NCBI GenBank assembly: GCA_025994075.1
Contig: JAMQGV010000017.1
Coordinates: forward strand, 124,001 to 188,000
Reading direction: 5' to 3'
Length of the DNA: 64,000 nt
DNA from: Vicinamibacteria bacterium
GTDB lineage: Bacteria; Acidobacteriota; Vicinamibacteria; Fen-336
Below are positions 43,891 to 53,547 of the stretch, piece after piece (within the stretch, counting starts at the first letter, position 1; every line of letters begins with the position of its first letter). A program made the position numbers and the translations under genes. The notes beneath the pieces were generated by a model. The model worked only from the letters and a program-made list of their open reading frames with translations, made no database searches and was not told the DNA's origin.

Positions 43891-45969
43891 GTGACGAGCG
43901 AGCGGGCGGCGGCATGGGCGGCGGCGCTGCTGGTCGCCCAGCAGGTGGCGGGCAAGGCCGTGCGCGACGGCCTGTTCCTGCAGGCCTTCGAGGCGCACTC
44001 GCTGCCGTGGGCGCTGGTCGGCAGCGCGGCGCTGTCACTCGGCGCCGTGTTCGCGATCTCGACTCTCGTCGCCCGCCGCGGACCGGCCCAGGCGTTGCGC
44101 ACGCTGGTCGCCGTCTCGGTGCCGCTGCTGTTCGCCGAGTGGCTGCTGGTGCAGCGGGCCCCGGCCGCCGGCGCGATCGCCGTCTACGCGCATGCCGCGC
44201 TGTTCGGCGCGACCGTCGTGTCGGTCTTCTTCTCGCTGGTCAGCGAGTCGTTCGACCCGTGGGCCGCGCGCGCCGCGATGGCGCGGATCGGGCTCGGCGC
44301 GTCGCTGGGCGGGGTGGCCGGCGGCGCGCTGGCGCTGCTCGTCTCGCGGGTGCTGCCGCCGGCCGACCTGCTGCTCGGCGTGGCCGCGCTGCAGGCGGCG
44401 AGCCTGTGGGCGGCCGCCTCGTTGCGCGGGGGTGCCGTGCCTTCGGTCGCGGACGCCGCCGCCGAGGCGGTCGCGGGCGTGCGGCTGCTGAAGCGCTCGC
44501 GCTACCTGCGCGACCTCGCGCTGTTCGTGGCGACCGGAGCCGCGATCCAGGCGCTGCTCGACGTGCCGCTCTCCACGGCCGCCCGCGAGCGCTACGCGGG
44601 CGCAGACCTCGTCACCTTCTTCTCCGCGTTCCACGGCGCTTCGGCTCTGCTGGCGCTGGTGGCGCAGCGCTGGCTCGCCCACGCCTCGCTCGACGCCTTC
44701 GGCCTGGCCGGCACCCTGGCCTGGCGCCACGCCGTGGTCGCCGCCGCGGCCGGCGTCGGCACCGCGCTCCCCGGCCTCGCCGCCGCGGCGGTCGCCCGTG
44801 GCGGCGAGGCGCTGCTCTCCAACTCCCTGTTCCGCTCGGCCTACGAGCTGCTGTTCACGCCGCTGCCCGAAAGCCGCAAGCGGCCCACCAAGGCGCTGGT
44901 CGACGTCGGCTGCGACAAGCTGGGCACGGCCGTCGGCGGCGGCCTCGCCCTGCTCGTGCTGCTGCTGCCCGCGCCGCTCGACCAGCGCGCGCTGTTCGCG
45001 CTCGCCGCGCTGGGCGCCGGCTTCGCGCTGGTGCTGTGCCGCCGCCTCCACGCCGGCTACGTCGAGGAGCTGGCGTCCAGCCTCGAGCAGGGGCTGGTGG
45101 CGCTCTCCGAAGAAGACGCCCGCGACTCGACGACCCGCTACACGCTGGCGCGGGCCACGACGACGCTGCACCGCGAGGAGCTGCTGCGCGAGCTGGGAGC
45201 GCTGTCGCGGTCCAGCGCCCCGAACCCCGTCCCGCTCCACCCCGACGAACGACTGCTGGCCGATGTCGCGGCGCTGCGCTCGGGCAACGCGGCCGCCGCA
45301 CGTGCGGTTCTGGGGCGCGGGGAGCCGCCGCTGCCCGCGGCGCTGGTCCCGCTCGTGATCCCGCTGCTGGAGCGCAACGAGCTCTATCTCGACGCGTTGC
45401 GCGCGCTGCGACGAGCGGCGCCTGCCCACGCCGGGGCACTGATCGACGCGCTGCTCGACCCGACGACGCCGGAAGCGGTGCGCCGCCGGCTGCCGCGGGC
45501 GCTGCGCGGCGTGGACGTGCCGCGGGTCGTCCCCGGGTTGCTGATGGCGCTGGTCAGCGCGCCGCTCGAGGTGCGCCACGAGTGCAGCGCCGCGCTGCTG
45601 CGCCTGGTGCCCGAGGGCTTCGAGCTGCCGCTGCGCACCGACGACCTGCACGGCCTCGCCACCCGCGAGCTGCTCCACCTGCGGCCGGGCCGGGCCCTGA
45701 AGGAACCGCACAAGCTCGAGCACGTGTTCCACCTGCTGTCGCTGGTCCACGACCGGCGCGCGCTGCGGGCCGCCCTGTGGGCGCTGCGCGACGACGGCGC
45801 CCTGCGCGGCACGGCGCTCGAGTACCTCGACAACGTGTTGCCCGACCCGGTCGCCGATCCGCTGTTCGCCGCGCTTGGCACCGACCGCTCGCGCACGGAG
45901 CGCAAGGAGCCCGCGGTCCTGGCCGAGCAGCTCTCGAGAGCCGCCCCCGCGGGCGAACCCGAGGACTAG
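43891..45969 (+). CDS. MFS/nucleotide-translocase-like membrane protein with C-terminal HEAT-like region
   Basis: A 692-residue protein from GTG 43891. Residues 1 to about 390 hold about 12 hydrophobic helices in an MFS-like arrangement. The segment FRSAYELLFTPLPESRKRPT (about 315-334), followed by ALVDVGCDKLGTAVGGGLAL, is the conserved region of ATP/ADP-translocase (Npt)-related MFS proteins. The C-terminal 270 residues are soluble helical repeats of HEAT type (LIDALLDPTTPEAVRRRLPR and similar). Free-living Acidobacteria-like genomes encode many of these; transport of nucleotides has not been shown for them. The gene ends next to the convergent kinase gene with no gap. Confidence 0.82.
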   Translation: MTSERAAAWAAALLVAQQVAGKAVRDGLFLQAFEAHSLPWALVGSAALSLGAVFAISTLVARRGPAQALRTLVAVSVPLLFAEWLLVQRAPAAGAIAVYAHAALFGATVVSVFFSLVSESFDPWAARAAMARIGLGASLGGVAGGALALLVSRVLPPADLLLGVAALQAASLWAAASLRGGAVPSVADAAAEAVAGVRLLKRSRYLRDLALFVATGAAIQALLDVPLSTAARERYAGADLVTFFSAFHGASALLALVAQRWLAHASLDAFGLAGTLAWRHAVVAAAAGVGTALPGLAAAAVARGGEALLSNSLFRSAYELLFTPLPESRKRPTKALVDVGCDKLGTAVGGGLALLVLLLPAPLDQRALFALAALGAGFALVLCRRLHAGYVEELASSLEQGLVALSEEDARDSTTRYTLARATTTLHREELLRELGALSRSSAPNPVPLHPDERLLADVAALRSGNAAAARAVLGRGEPPLPAALVPLVIPLLERNELYLDALRALRRAAPAHAGALIDALLDPTTPEAVRRRLPRALRGVDVPRVVPGLLMALVSAPLEVRHECSAALLRLVPEGFELPLRTDDLHGLATRELLHLRPGRALKEPHKLEHVFHLLSLVHDRRALRAALWALRDDGALRGTALEYLDNVLPDPVADPLFAALGTDRSRTERKEPAVLAEQLSRAAPAGEPED

Positions 45970-47853
45970 TCAGCCGACCAGCCGCAGCTTCTGCAGCAGT
46001 TCTTCGGCGTCGGCGTGGCGGTCGGCCGGGTCCTTGGCGAGCAGCCGCATGACCTCGATCTCGAGATCGGAGGCGAGCGCCGGAACCAGCTCCCGCAGCG
46101 GGCGCGGCGCTTCGCTCACGTGCAGGCGCAGCACCGCGAACGGGGCTTCGGCCTCGAACGGGCGGCGGCCAGCCAGCATCTCGTAGGCGATCACGCCCAG
46201 CGCGTAGAGGTCGGCGCGGGCGTCGATCTCGCGGCCCTCGATCATCTCGGGCGCCGCGTAGTCGGGGCTGCCGAGGAAGGCGCCGGTCGCGGTCATGCCC
46301 TCGAAGCGGCGGGCGCGGGCGATGCCGTAGTCGGTGACCTTGATGGCGCCGTCGCGGCCGAGCAGCACGTTGGAGGGCTTCAGGTCGCGGTGCACGACGC
46401 CTTTCGAGTGGCCGTAGTCGAGCGCCTCCGCGACCGCCAGCAGGATGCGCCGCACCTCGTGCTCGGGCTGGGCGCCCTCGCGGCGCAGGCGCTGGGCCAG
46501 CGTCTCGCCCTCCACCCGCTCCATCGTGAAGAACGGAATGCCGTCGATCTCGCCGCGGTCGAGGATGCGGATCACGTTGGGGTGGTGCAGGGTGCGGCCG
46601 ATCTCGGCCTCGCGCAGGAAGCGCTCGAGGAAGCGCGGGTCCTCCTGGAAGCCGGGCAGCGGGCGCTTGAGCGCGACCCGCTCGCCGTCGCGCTCGGCCT
46701 CGTAGACGATCGCCATGCCGCCGCGGCCGAGCCGCGACAGCAGCGTGTAGTCGCCGAACGGCGCGGGGAACGCCTCCTCCACCTCGAAGGGTCGCGGCGT
46801 GCGCAACGAGCCGCCGGGCGTGCGCTCGACTCCGGCCGCCGGCGTGCGGCCCGAGGGCGGTCGCGCGCCCGGGGTGGGGAACGCGAACGTCCACGTCAGC
46901 GAGCCGGTGCCGTCGACGCGGCGCCGCCTCAGCGCCAGCCACAGCAGCGCGCCGACCACGACCGCCGCACCCAGCACCCGCCAGCCGAAGGGCCGCGATT
47001 CGGCGTCGGTCCTGCCGGGGTCCGCGGCCGGCGCGGGCGACGGCTCGGTCGCGATGCGATCGGTCAGCGCGATCTCCAGCTCCCGCGTTTCGCCGGCGGC
47101 CAGCTCGAACTCGCGCAACGCGTCCGCGCGGCCGGGGGAAGCGACGCGCAACCGGTGCCGCCCGGGAGCGACGGCGGGCAGCCGCAGGCGGCCGGTGAGC
47201 GGGTCGGTCGTGCCGATCAGCGCGTCGTCGAGGTAGACACTGGCGCCCGGCGGCGACGTGCGGAGGACGAGGGCCGTGGCCCGCGCGGGAGGCGTCGGCG
47301 TGGCCGTCGCACTCGCCGTCGGCCGCGGCGTGGGCGAGGTCGGCGTCTCGCGGGGCGGCGCCGGTGTCGGGTCCGGCGTCGGGACCGGGGTCGGCGCCGG
47401 AGTCGCCGGCGGGCGCGTCGGCTCCGCGGTCGGCACCGGCGTGGCGCGGGCGGCCTGCGTCGCGGCAGCCACCCGCGCCTCGAGCGCCTCGATCTGGCTC
47501 AGCAGCCGGCGGCGCTCGGCTTCCGGCTCGGGATAGCGCTGCCCGCGCTCGAGGGCGAGCCGCGCCGCGCGCGTGTCCTCGACCAGAAGACACGCCTCGG
47601 CCAGCTTCAGGTAGGGCTGGTAGTCGGTCAGGAAGTTGGTGCCGTAGGTCTGCACGTTGCGGCCCGGCTCGGGCCGCAGTCGCGCCGCCAGCTCGAAGGC
47701 GGCAATCGCGTCGCCGGCCCGCCCGGACCGCAGCGCCTGCAGGCCGTTCTCGTACTCCTCGTACCACGGCCGCGCGGTCTGCCCCGCGGCCCCGGCGGCG
47801 AAAGCGAGCGCCAGGAGCAGCGGGACGAGCCGGCGGAGTGGCCCGTCCCTCAA
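45970..47853 (-). CDS. membrane Ser/Thr protein kinase with extracytoplasmic TPR/PEGA region and C-terminal kinase
   Basis: 627 residues from TTG 47853, which overlaps the transketolase stop (TTGA). Order: signal/anchor (1-24), TPR-like helices (28-135), a Pro/Thr-rich linker (138-193), a PEGA domain (196-262, SPPGASVYLDDALIGTTDPL), a membrane helix (290-309), and the Pkn2/Hanks kinase (368-627). The kinase has GRGGMAIVYEA, Lys396, HRDLKPSNV (D490), TDYG instead of DFG (D508) and an activation loop GMTATGAFLGSPDYAAPE. The usual bacterial layout is the reverse (N-terminal kinase). It probably senses an envelope signal. Confidence 0.92.
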   Translation of the reverse strand: MRDGPLRRLVPLLLALAFAAGAAGQTARPWYEEYENGLQALRSGRAGDAIAAFELAARLRPEPGRNVQTYGTNFLTDYQPYLKLAEACLLVEDTRAARLALERGQRYPEPEAERRRLLSQIEALEARVAAATQAARATPVPTAEPTRPPATPAPTPVPTPDPTPAPPRETPTSPTPRPTASATATPTPPARATALVLRTSPPGASVYLDDALIGTTDPLTGRLRLPAVAPGRHRLRVASPGRADALREFELAAGETRELEIALTDRIATEPSPAPAADPGRTDAESRPFGWRVLGAAVVVGALLWLALRRRRVDGTGSLTWTFAFPTPGARPPSGRTPAAGVERTPGGSLRTPRPFEVEEAFPAPFGDYTLLSRLGRGGMAIVYEAERDGERVALKRPLPGFQEDPRFLERFLREAEIGRTLHHPNVIRILDRGEIDGIPFFTMERVEGETLAQRLRREGAQPEHEVRRILLAVAEALDYGHSKGVVHRDLKPSNVLLGRDGAIKVTDYGIARARRFEGMTATGAFLGSPDYAAPEMIEGREIDARADLYALGVIAYEMLAGRRPFEAEAPFAVLRLHVSEAPRPLRELVPALASDLEIEVMRLLAKDPADRHADAEELLQKLRLVG

Positions 47854-49685
47854 GCCGACAGCAGGCGGCGGGCGGCGGCGGCGATCGCGTCCGCGTCGAT
47901 GCCGTAGGCGTGCATCAGCACGGTCGGCGGGCCGGAGCGCGGGATCTCGCGCACCGCGAGGTGCTCCACGCGGGCGCGGCCGTTGACCGCGGCCATCACG
48001 GCCTCGCCGATGCCGCCGCAGGCGTTGTGGTCCTCGGCGACCACGAAGCCCCTGGTCTCGGCAGCCGCCTTCAGGAGCGTCGCGGCGTCGACCGGCTTGA
48101 CGGAGTAGAGGTCGATCACGCGGGCCGCGATCCCGTCCTTCGCCAGCGCGTCGGCCGCCTTCAGCGCCTCGTGCAGCGTGACGCCGGCGCCCACCAGCGT
48201 CACCGCGTCGCCGGCGCTGCTGCGCAGCGTCTTCGAGCCGCCGACCGGGAAACGCTCGGCGTTGTCGTAGAGCACGGGCGTCTTCGGCCGCGACATGCGC
48301 AGGTAGACGATGCCCTCGGTGTTGGCCGCGGCCTCGACCAGCCGCTCGGCGCTGACGGCGTCGGACGGGTAGAGCACCGTCGCGCCGAGGATCGCCCGCA
48401 TCATCGCCAGGTCCTCGAGCGCCATCTGCGAAGCGCCGTCTTCGCCGATCGAGACGCCGGCGTGGGAGCCGGTGAGCACCAGGTGCTTCGGCCGCGAGAT
48501 GGCTGCCATGCGGATGAAGTCGTAGCCGCGGGTCAGGAAGCAGGCGAAGCTGGCCGCGAACGGCACCTTGCCCTCGCTCGAAACCCCGAGCGCGACGCCG
48601 ATCATGTTCTGCTCGGCGATGTAGCCCTCGGCGTAGCGCTGCGGCGCCACCTTCAGGATCTTCTCCGTGTAGGTCGAGTTCTTGGTGTCGCCGTCGATCG
48701 CGACGACCTGCGGGCAATCGGCCGCCAGCTTGGCGAGCGCCGCGCCGTACGCCTCGCGGGTCGCCACTTCCTTGCCCTTCTCGTATGCGGGCGTCAGGCG
48801 CGGCTCGGCCGCCGCCATGCGGTTGGGCGCGGGCTCGTAGCGGCGGGCGGGCACCGGGATCGACACCTCGGCGGGGCCGATCTCGGCGAGCGCCTTGTCC
48901 ATCTCTTCGCCCTTCTTGAGCGGCTTGCCGTGCCAGGCGTCCTTGTCCTCGATGAACGAAACGCCCTTGCCCTTGAAGGTCTTGCACACGATCGCGACCG
49001 GCCGGCCCTTGGTGTTGCGGGCCTTCGCGAACGCGCCGCGCAGCGCGTCGACGTCGTGGCCGTCGATCACCAGCGCGTCCCAGCCCCAGGCCTGGAAACG
49101 CCGCGCGTAGCTCTCGACGTCGTGGCCGTACGCGGTCGGCCCGCTCTGGCCGAGGCGGTTGACGTCGACGATCGCGGTCAGGTTGTCGAGGCCGTGGACG
49201 GCGGCGAACTGCGCCGCCTCCCACACCGAGCCCTCGGCGCACTCGCCGTCGCCCAGCAGGCAGAACACGCGGGCCTCGCTCTCGTCGAGCTTGCGGCCCC
49301 AGGCCATGCCGGCGGCGGCCGACAGCCCCTGGCCCAGCGAGCCCGTGGCGACCCGGACCCACGGCGAGAGCGGCGTCGGGTGGCCCTCGAGCGGGCTGTC
49401 GAAGCGGCGCAGCGTCATCAGGTCCTCGCTGATGGCGCCGGCCTCCTTGAGCGCGGCCCACTGGATCGGCGCCGCGTGGCCCTTGGAGAGCACGAGCACG
49501 TCGGCGTCGTCGCCCGAGGGGTCCTTCGGGTCCCAGCGCATCTCGTCGAAGTAGAGAACCGCGAAGATCTCGGCCGCGGACATGCAGGTCGAGGGGTGGC
49601 CGGAGCCGGCCTCGGTCGTCATCAGGATGGAGTGCCGGCGGAGCCGGTTCGCCATCGTCTTCAGGGCGGCGGTGTCGACGCTCAT
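47850..49685 (-). CDS. tkt: transketolase
   Basis: A 611-residue thiamine-diphosphate enzyme of the short (about 620 residue) animal/archaeal-like class, moving two-carbon units in the pentose phosphate pathway. It has all three domains: the TPP/Mg site GDGECAEGSVWEAAQF (about 146) with NRLGQSGPTAYGHD, and the pyrimidine-binding domain with EGYIAEQNMIGVALGVS (about 355) and GVSIGEDGASQMALED (about 413). The C-terminal domain ends in AAARRLLSA. It begins with ATG preceded by a GAGAAGAGA stretch. The stop is coupled to the downstream kinase gene. Confidence 0.96.
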   Translation of the reverse strand: MSVDTAALKTMANRLRRHSILMTTEAGSGHPSTCMSAAEIFAVLYFDEMRWDPKDPSGDDADVLVLSKGHAAPIQWAALKEAGAISEDLMTLRRFDSPLEGHPTPLSPWVRVATGSLGQGLSAAAGMAWGRKLDESEARVFCLLGDGECAEGSVWEAAQFAAVHGLDNLTAIVDVNRLGQSGPTAYGHDVESYARRFQAWGWDALVIDGHDVDALRGAFAKARNTKGRPVAIVCKTFKGKGVSFIEDKDAWHGKPLKKGEEMDKALAEIGPAEVSIPVPARRYEPAPNRMAAAEPRLTPAYEKGKEVATREAYGAALAKLAADCPQVVAIDGDTKNSTYTEKILKVAPQRYAEGYIAEQNMIGVALGVSSEGKVPFAASFACFLTRGYDFIRMAAISRPKHLVLTGSHAGVSIGEDGASQMALEDLAMMRAILGATVLYPSDAVSAERLVEAAANTEGIVYLRMSRPKTPVLYDNAERFPVGGSKTLRSSAGDAVTLVGAGVTLHEALKAADALAKDGIAARVIDLYSVKPVDAATLLKAAAETRGFVVAEDHNACGGIGEAVMAAVNGRARVEHLAVREIPRSGPPTVLMHAYGIDADAIAAAARRLLSA

Positions 49686-49716
49686 CGTCTCTTCTCTGTG
49701 TTCCTTCGCCTGCGAA

Positions 49717-50925
49717 CTAGCGCGCGTCCGTGCTCACGACCTCGCCTTCGATCACGACGCCCGTGACGCGGGTCGTGTACTCGAAGGGGTCGCCGTCGAA
49801 CAGGGCCAGGTCGCCGTCCTTGCCGGGCTCCAGCGAGCCGACCCGCTGGGCGACGCCGACCAGCTTCGCCGCGTCGAGCGTGACGGCCGCCAGCGCGCCT
49901 TCCAGGCCGAGCCCGTGGGCAGCCGCGATCGCGGCCTCGAACAGCGGGACCCGGACCTTGGGCACGTAGCCCTCGAAGCCCGTCTGCAGCGCCATCGGGA
50001 CGCCGGCCTTCTTCAGCGCCGCCGCGGTCTCGAAGCTGGCGTTCTCCAGCTCGCCGCCGTGGCGCGCCATCATCGGGTGCGGGATCACCGCGACGCCCGC
50101 CTTCTTCACCTGATCCATCACCGCCTGGACCTCGGCCGCGCCGTCGAGCACCACCTTGATCCTGAACTCGTCGGCCACGCGCAGCGTGGTCAGGATGTCG
50201 CTCGCACGATGGACGGTGACGAGCAGCGGCCGTTCGCCCTTCAGCACCGGGACGAGCGCCTCGAGGCGCAGGTTGGGCTCCGGCTCCTTGCCCTTCTCCG
50301 CCGTCTCCTTCTTCTTGAGGTACTCCTGGGCCTTGATCAGCTCGGCCCGCAGCAGGGCGATCATCTTGGGCTTGGAACCCGGGCTCTTGCCCTCGGGAGC
50401 GCGGGCGCCCTGGCCCAGCGTCGCCGCGATCATCGCCGCGGGCACCAGCACGTCGCGCTCGACCGAGTGGCCGCGGGTCTTGGCGACGAGCGTCTGGCCC
50501 GAGATCACGGCACCGGGGCCGTGGCCCGTGTGCACGGTGGTGGTGCCGTAGCCGCGCACCCACTCGACCAGCCGGTCCTGCGGGTTGAAGCCGTCGATCG
50601 CGCGCAGCTCCGGTTGCAGCGGGGCCGAGGTCTCGAGCTGGTCCTGGTCGTGGCTCTGGTTGAGCCAGCCGGTGAAGCCGACGGTCGAGTGGGCGTCGAC
50701 CAGGCCCGGCGTCACGACCTTCGCGGACAGCGTCTGGTAGCCGGCGGGAATCGCGAGGCCGACGCCGACCTTCTCGATCTTCCCGTCCTTGCCGACCAGC
50801 ACGACGCCGTCCTTCAGCGGCGCGCCGGCCATCGTGTAGACGGTCTCGCCGCGGACGGCGAGCTGGGCGCCCGCGGGGACTGCCGCGGCGAACAGGGCGA
50901 GTGCCAGGAGTGCGTTGCGGTTCAT
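49717..50925 (-). CDS. secreted amidohydrolase-like protein lacking metal ligands
   Basis: 402 residues, signal peptide ending PAGAQ. The amidohydrolase fold is evident (VVTPGLVDAHSTVGFTG, C-terminal VGSLEPGKDGDLALFDGDPF). The metal site is degraded: the HxH pair is HST (H79, T81), the segment matching LQHVSD of its neighbour is LDGAAE, and the HTDDG segment is QTGFEG. A catalytic role is doubtful. ATG 50925 overlaps the stop of the intact paralogue by ATGA. In related genomes such proteins come in pairs, so it may be a partner subunit. Confidence 0.85.
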   Translation of the reverse strand: MNRNALLALALFAAAVPAGAQLAVRGETVYTMAGAPLKDGVVLVGKDGKIEKVGVGLAIPAGYQTLSAKVVTPGLVDAHSTVGFTGWLNQSHDQDQLETSAPLQPELRAIDGFNPQDRLVEWVRGYGTTTVHTGHGPGAVISGQTLVAKTRGHSVERDVLVPAAMIAATLGQGARAPEGKSPGSKPKMIALLRAELIKAQEYLKKKETAEKGKEPEPNLRLEALVPVLKGERPLLVTVHRASDILTTLRVADEFRIKVVLDGAAEVQAVMDQVKKAGVAVIPHPMMARHGGELENASFETAAALKKAGVPMALQTGFEGYVPKVRVPLFEAAIAAAHGLGLEGALAAVTLDAAKLVGVAQRVGSLEPGKDGDLALFDGDPFEYTTRVTGVVIEGEVVSTDAR

Positions 50926-52247
50926 CGGGAGATCTCCTCGTCCTCGCCCTCGTGGAGGTGCAGGCCCTGGGAATCGTGGCTCGCGCCGAAGCCGCCGACC
51001 GCGTAGAGGCGGTCCTTCGGATCGGCGCGGTCGAACACCTTCTGGCCCTCGACCCAGGTCTCGAGCACGTTCGTGTAGACGCTGAACGGGTCGCCCGAGA
51101 GGATCACGAGATCGGCGTCCTTGCCCTTCTCCAGCGAGCCGACCCGCGACGAGAGGTCGAGCATCTTCGCCCCGGCGAGCGTCAGCGCCTCGATCGCCTT
51201 GCCGCGCGACAGGCCGTTGCGGATGGCGAGCGCCGCCTCGCGGCGGAAGAAGCGGGAGTCGACGATGCCGTCGTCGGTGTGGAAGCCGAACGGGGCGCCG
51301 GCCTTCTCGAGCGCGGCGCCGTTCTTCATCGAGACGTCCGCGGTCTCCAGCTTGCCGCCCGGGGCGTCGACCATGATGATCGAGCTGCCGAGCACCTGCT
51401 TGCTGGCCGCGATCTGCGGAGCCACCTTCCAGGCGTCGCTGACGTGCTGCAGCACCGTGCGGAAACCGAACTCCTCGGACAGGCGCAGCGCGGTCAGGAT
51501 GTCGTCGTGGCGGTGGGTGTGGAAGTGCACGATGCGCCTGCCCTCGAGCACCTCGACGAGCGCCTCCATCGCCAGGTCGCGCGCCGGCGCCTTCTTCGGG
51601 TCGGCCGCGGCGTCCGCCAGCTTCTTGCGGTACTCCTGCGCCTTCACGTACTGCTCGCGCACCAGCGAGGCCGACTTGGCGCGGGTGCCCGGGAACGGCG
51701 GCTGGCGGCGCGAGTTGGTGCCGTTCGCCATCTTCATGCCGCCGGTGACGCCCTTCTCGGTCGTCAGCAGCAGCGCGTCGATCGTCTTCGCCTCGCGCAG
51801 CTTCAGGTAGGCCGTCTGGCCGGAGAGCAGGTGGCCCGAGCCCGGCATCACGTTGACGGTGGTGATGCCCGCGGCCTGCGCCTTCTGGATCGCCGAGTCG
51901 GCGACGTTGATCGCGTCGATCGCCCGCACGTCGGGCTGGATCGGCGCCGAGGAATCCGCGCCCTGCACGCCGCCGATGTGGGAGTGGGTGTCGACCAGCC
52001 CGGGCATCAGCACCTTGCCGGTGACGTCGCGCCGCTCGGCGTCGCCGGGGATGCTCACGCTCCCCTCGGCGCCGACCGCGACGACCTTGCCCTTGTGGAC
52101 GACGACGACCCCCTTCGGGATCTCGGGCCCGGCGACCGGGATCACCCGAGCGCCCACGAACGCGATCGGCTTCTCCTGCGCGGCGAGCGCGGGGGCGAGC
52201 AGGCCGAGGGCAACCCCGGCCGCGGCAAAGGCGCGGCTTCTCATCAT
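50922..52247 (-). CDS. secreted amidohydrolase (imidazolonepropionase/prolidase-like)
   Basis: 441 residues with a signal peptide (ending ALAAQE). The metal site looks intact: LVDTHSH (H88, H90), HFHTHRHDDI (about 239-248), VLQHVSDAW (about 262) and FHTDDG (about 312). The C-terminal VGSLEKGKDADLVILSGDPF is typical of the family. GGAGG precedes ATG 52247, and TAGACT (52281-52286) is a likely -10. It heads a two-gene unit with the degenerate paralogue. Substrates of such exported members are probably peptides or cyclic amides; this is not established. Confidence 0.92.
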   Translation of the reverse strand: MMRSRAFAAAGVALGLLAPALAAQEKPIAFVGARVIPVAGPEIPKGVVVVHKGKVVAVGAEGSVSIPGDAERRDVTGKVLMPGLVDTHSHIGGVQGADSSAPIQPDVRAIDAINVADSAIQKAQAAGITTVNVMPGSGHLLSGQTAYLKLREAKTIDALLLTTEKGVTGGMKMANGTNSRRQPPFPGTRAKSASLVREQYVKAQEYRKKLADAAADPKKAPARDLAMEALVEVLEGRRIVHFHTHRHDDILTALRLSEEFGFRTVLQHVSDAWKVAPQIAASKQVLGSSIIMVDAPGGKLETADVSMKNGAALEKAGAPFGFHTDDGIVDSRFFRREAALAIRNGLSRGKAIEALTLAGAKMLDLSSRVGSLEKGKDADLVILSGDPFSVYTNVLETWVEGQKVFDRADPKDRLYAVGGFGASHDSQGLHLHEGEDEEISR

Positions 52248-52280
52248 TCGGCGACAACCTCCGGAAAAAGGCGGCCGGCC

Positions 52281-52286
52281 AGTCTA
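52281..52286 (-). promoter_or_regulatory. -10-like TAGACT before the amidohydrolase pair
   Basis: TAGACT lies 34-39 bp upstream of ATG 52247, with a GGAGG ribosome site between them. Confidence 0.35.
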
Positions 52287-52339
52287 TCGCGGCCCGCCAC
52301 GCCGGGGGGAGCCTGCAGTGTCGCGGGCGGGCCGCCGGA

Positions 52340-53545
52340 TCAGTCGACGGGCTGCAACGTCGCGGGTCCCGCAACGGCGGGCGCGGCGGGGCTGCGGTGA
52401 GGCCGGGGCGCCGGGTTCGGGTCGCCATCGGAGAAGTCGAACTGCAGTTCGAGGTAGGTCCCCGGGGGCGGCGGCACCGCGAGGCGAACGCGCAGGTCGA
52501 GGGCCGCGAGGTGGGCGCTCGAAAGCTCCAGGCCTGAACCGCCAGAGGCTGACGAGGCTCCCGCGAGGCTCGCCTGCCACGCCAGGGGCTCGCCTGAAGA
52601 GCCGCGGACCTGCAGGTGGACGTTGCTCACGAAAGAGAAGACAGGGACTCGCACCGCGAAGTCGCGGTCGACGACGATGTTGCCGGGGGCCAGGCCGTGA
52701 ACGGCGTGCGACGCGACCGCAGGCCGGCCGGTTGCTCGGCGCCAGGCGCGGCGCGCGGGCTCGAAAGCGGAGCCCAGCAGCGGTCGCAGTGCGCGCCCCG
52801 CCAGGTGGGCGCCCCACAACAGCGGCACCAGCGGTACGCCGTGGCGGGCGTTGACGGCGGTGATCTCGCGCAGACGCGCGACGCTCATCCGGGCGGTCTT
52901 GGCCTCCGGCAGCAGCCGCGCGGCCGCCAGCACCTCGGGCAGGAAATGGAAGCGGGCGCCGCCCGCGTGCATCCGGCACCAGAGGTCCCAGTCCATGGTG
53001 AAGTGCAGGCTCGCGTCGATCCCGCCGGTGCTTTCGTAGGCCCCGCGCCGCATCAGCACGCCCGGCTGCGCGATGAACGGCGTGTGGTTGCGCAGGGCGA
53101 CGGCATCGAATGCGCCGACGCCCGGGACGTAGCCGCCGAACTGGCCCGCGGCGTCGATCAGCGCACAGTGGCCGTAGACGACGTCCGCGCGCTCGCGCGT
53201 CAGAGCGGCGACGGCCACATCGACGGCCTCGGGCATCAGCAGGTCGTCTGCGTTGAGCCAGCCCAGGATGTCGCCCCGGGCCGCGCGGAAGCCCCGGCCG
53301 AGCGCATCGGACTGGCCCGCGTCCCGCTCGACGACGATCCGCACCCGCGGCGCGTCCCGCCACCGCGCCAGCACCTCGCGCGTCTCGTCGTCGGAGGCGT
53401 TGTCCTGGACGAGGACCTCGAGGTGGGCATAGGACTGCCGCGCGAGACTCTCGAGCGTGCGCGAGAGATACCGCCCGTGGCGCCACGACGGAACCACCAA
53501 GGAGACGAGCGGGGCACCACTCGAGTTCATGGCTTCGGGCGACAT
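52340..53545 (-). CDS. GT2 family glycosyltransferase with C-terminal domain
   Basis: 401 residues. The GT-A domain (about 10-235) opens LVSLVVPSWRHGRYLSRTLE, with VLVQDNASDDETREV, the metal-binding GWLNADDLLMPEA (about 93-105), and DWDLWCRMHAGG (about 168-179). The C-terminal 130 residues are beta-rich, with ASHAVHGLAPGNIVVDRDFA. They may bind glycan or carry the acceptor; I do not recognise the domain. ATG 53545 is used; ATG 53530 also fits, given TACCCT at 53549-53554. It is divergent from the polyprenyl synthase gene and marks the left edge of the glycan locus. Confidence 0.88.
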   Translation of the reverse strand: MSPEAMNSSGAPLVSLVVPSWRHGRYLSRTLESLARQSYAHLEVLVQDNASDDETREVLARWRDAPRVRIVVERDAGQSDALGRGFRAARGDILGWLNADDLLMPEAVDVAVAALTRERADVVYGHCALIDAAGQFGGYVPGVGAFDAVALRNHTPFIAQPGVLMRRGAYESTGGIDASLHFTMDWDLWCRMHAGGARFHFLPEVLAAARLLPEAKTARMSVARLREITAVNARHGVPLVPLLWGAHLAGRALRPLLGSAFEPARRAWRRATGRPAVASHAVHGLAPGNIVVDRDFAVRVPVFSFVSNVHLQVRGSSGEPLAWQASLAGASSASGGSGLELSSAHLAALDLRVRLAVPPPPGTYLELQFDFSDGDPNPAPRPHRSPAAPAVAGPATLQPVD

Positions 53546-53547
53546 GC

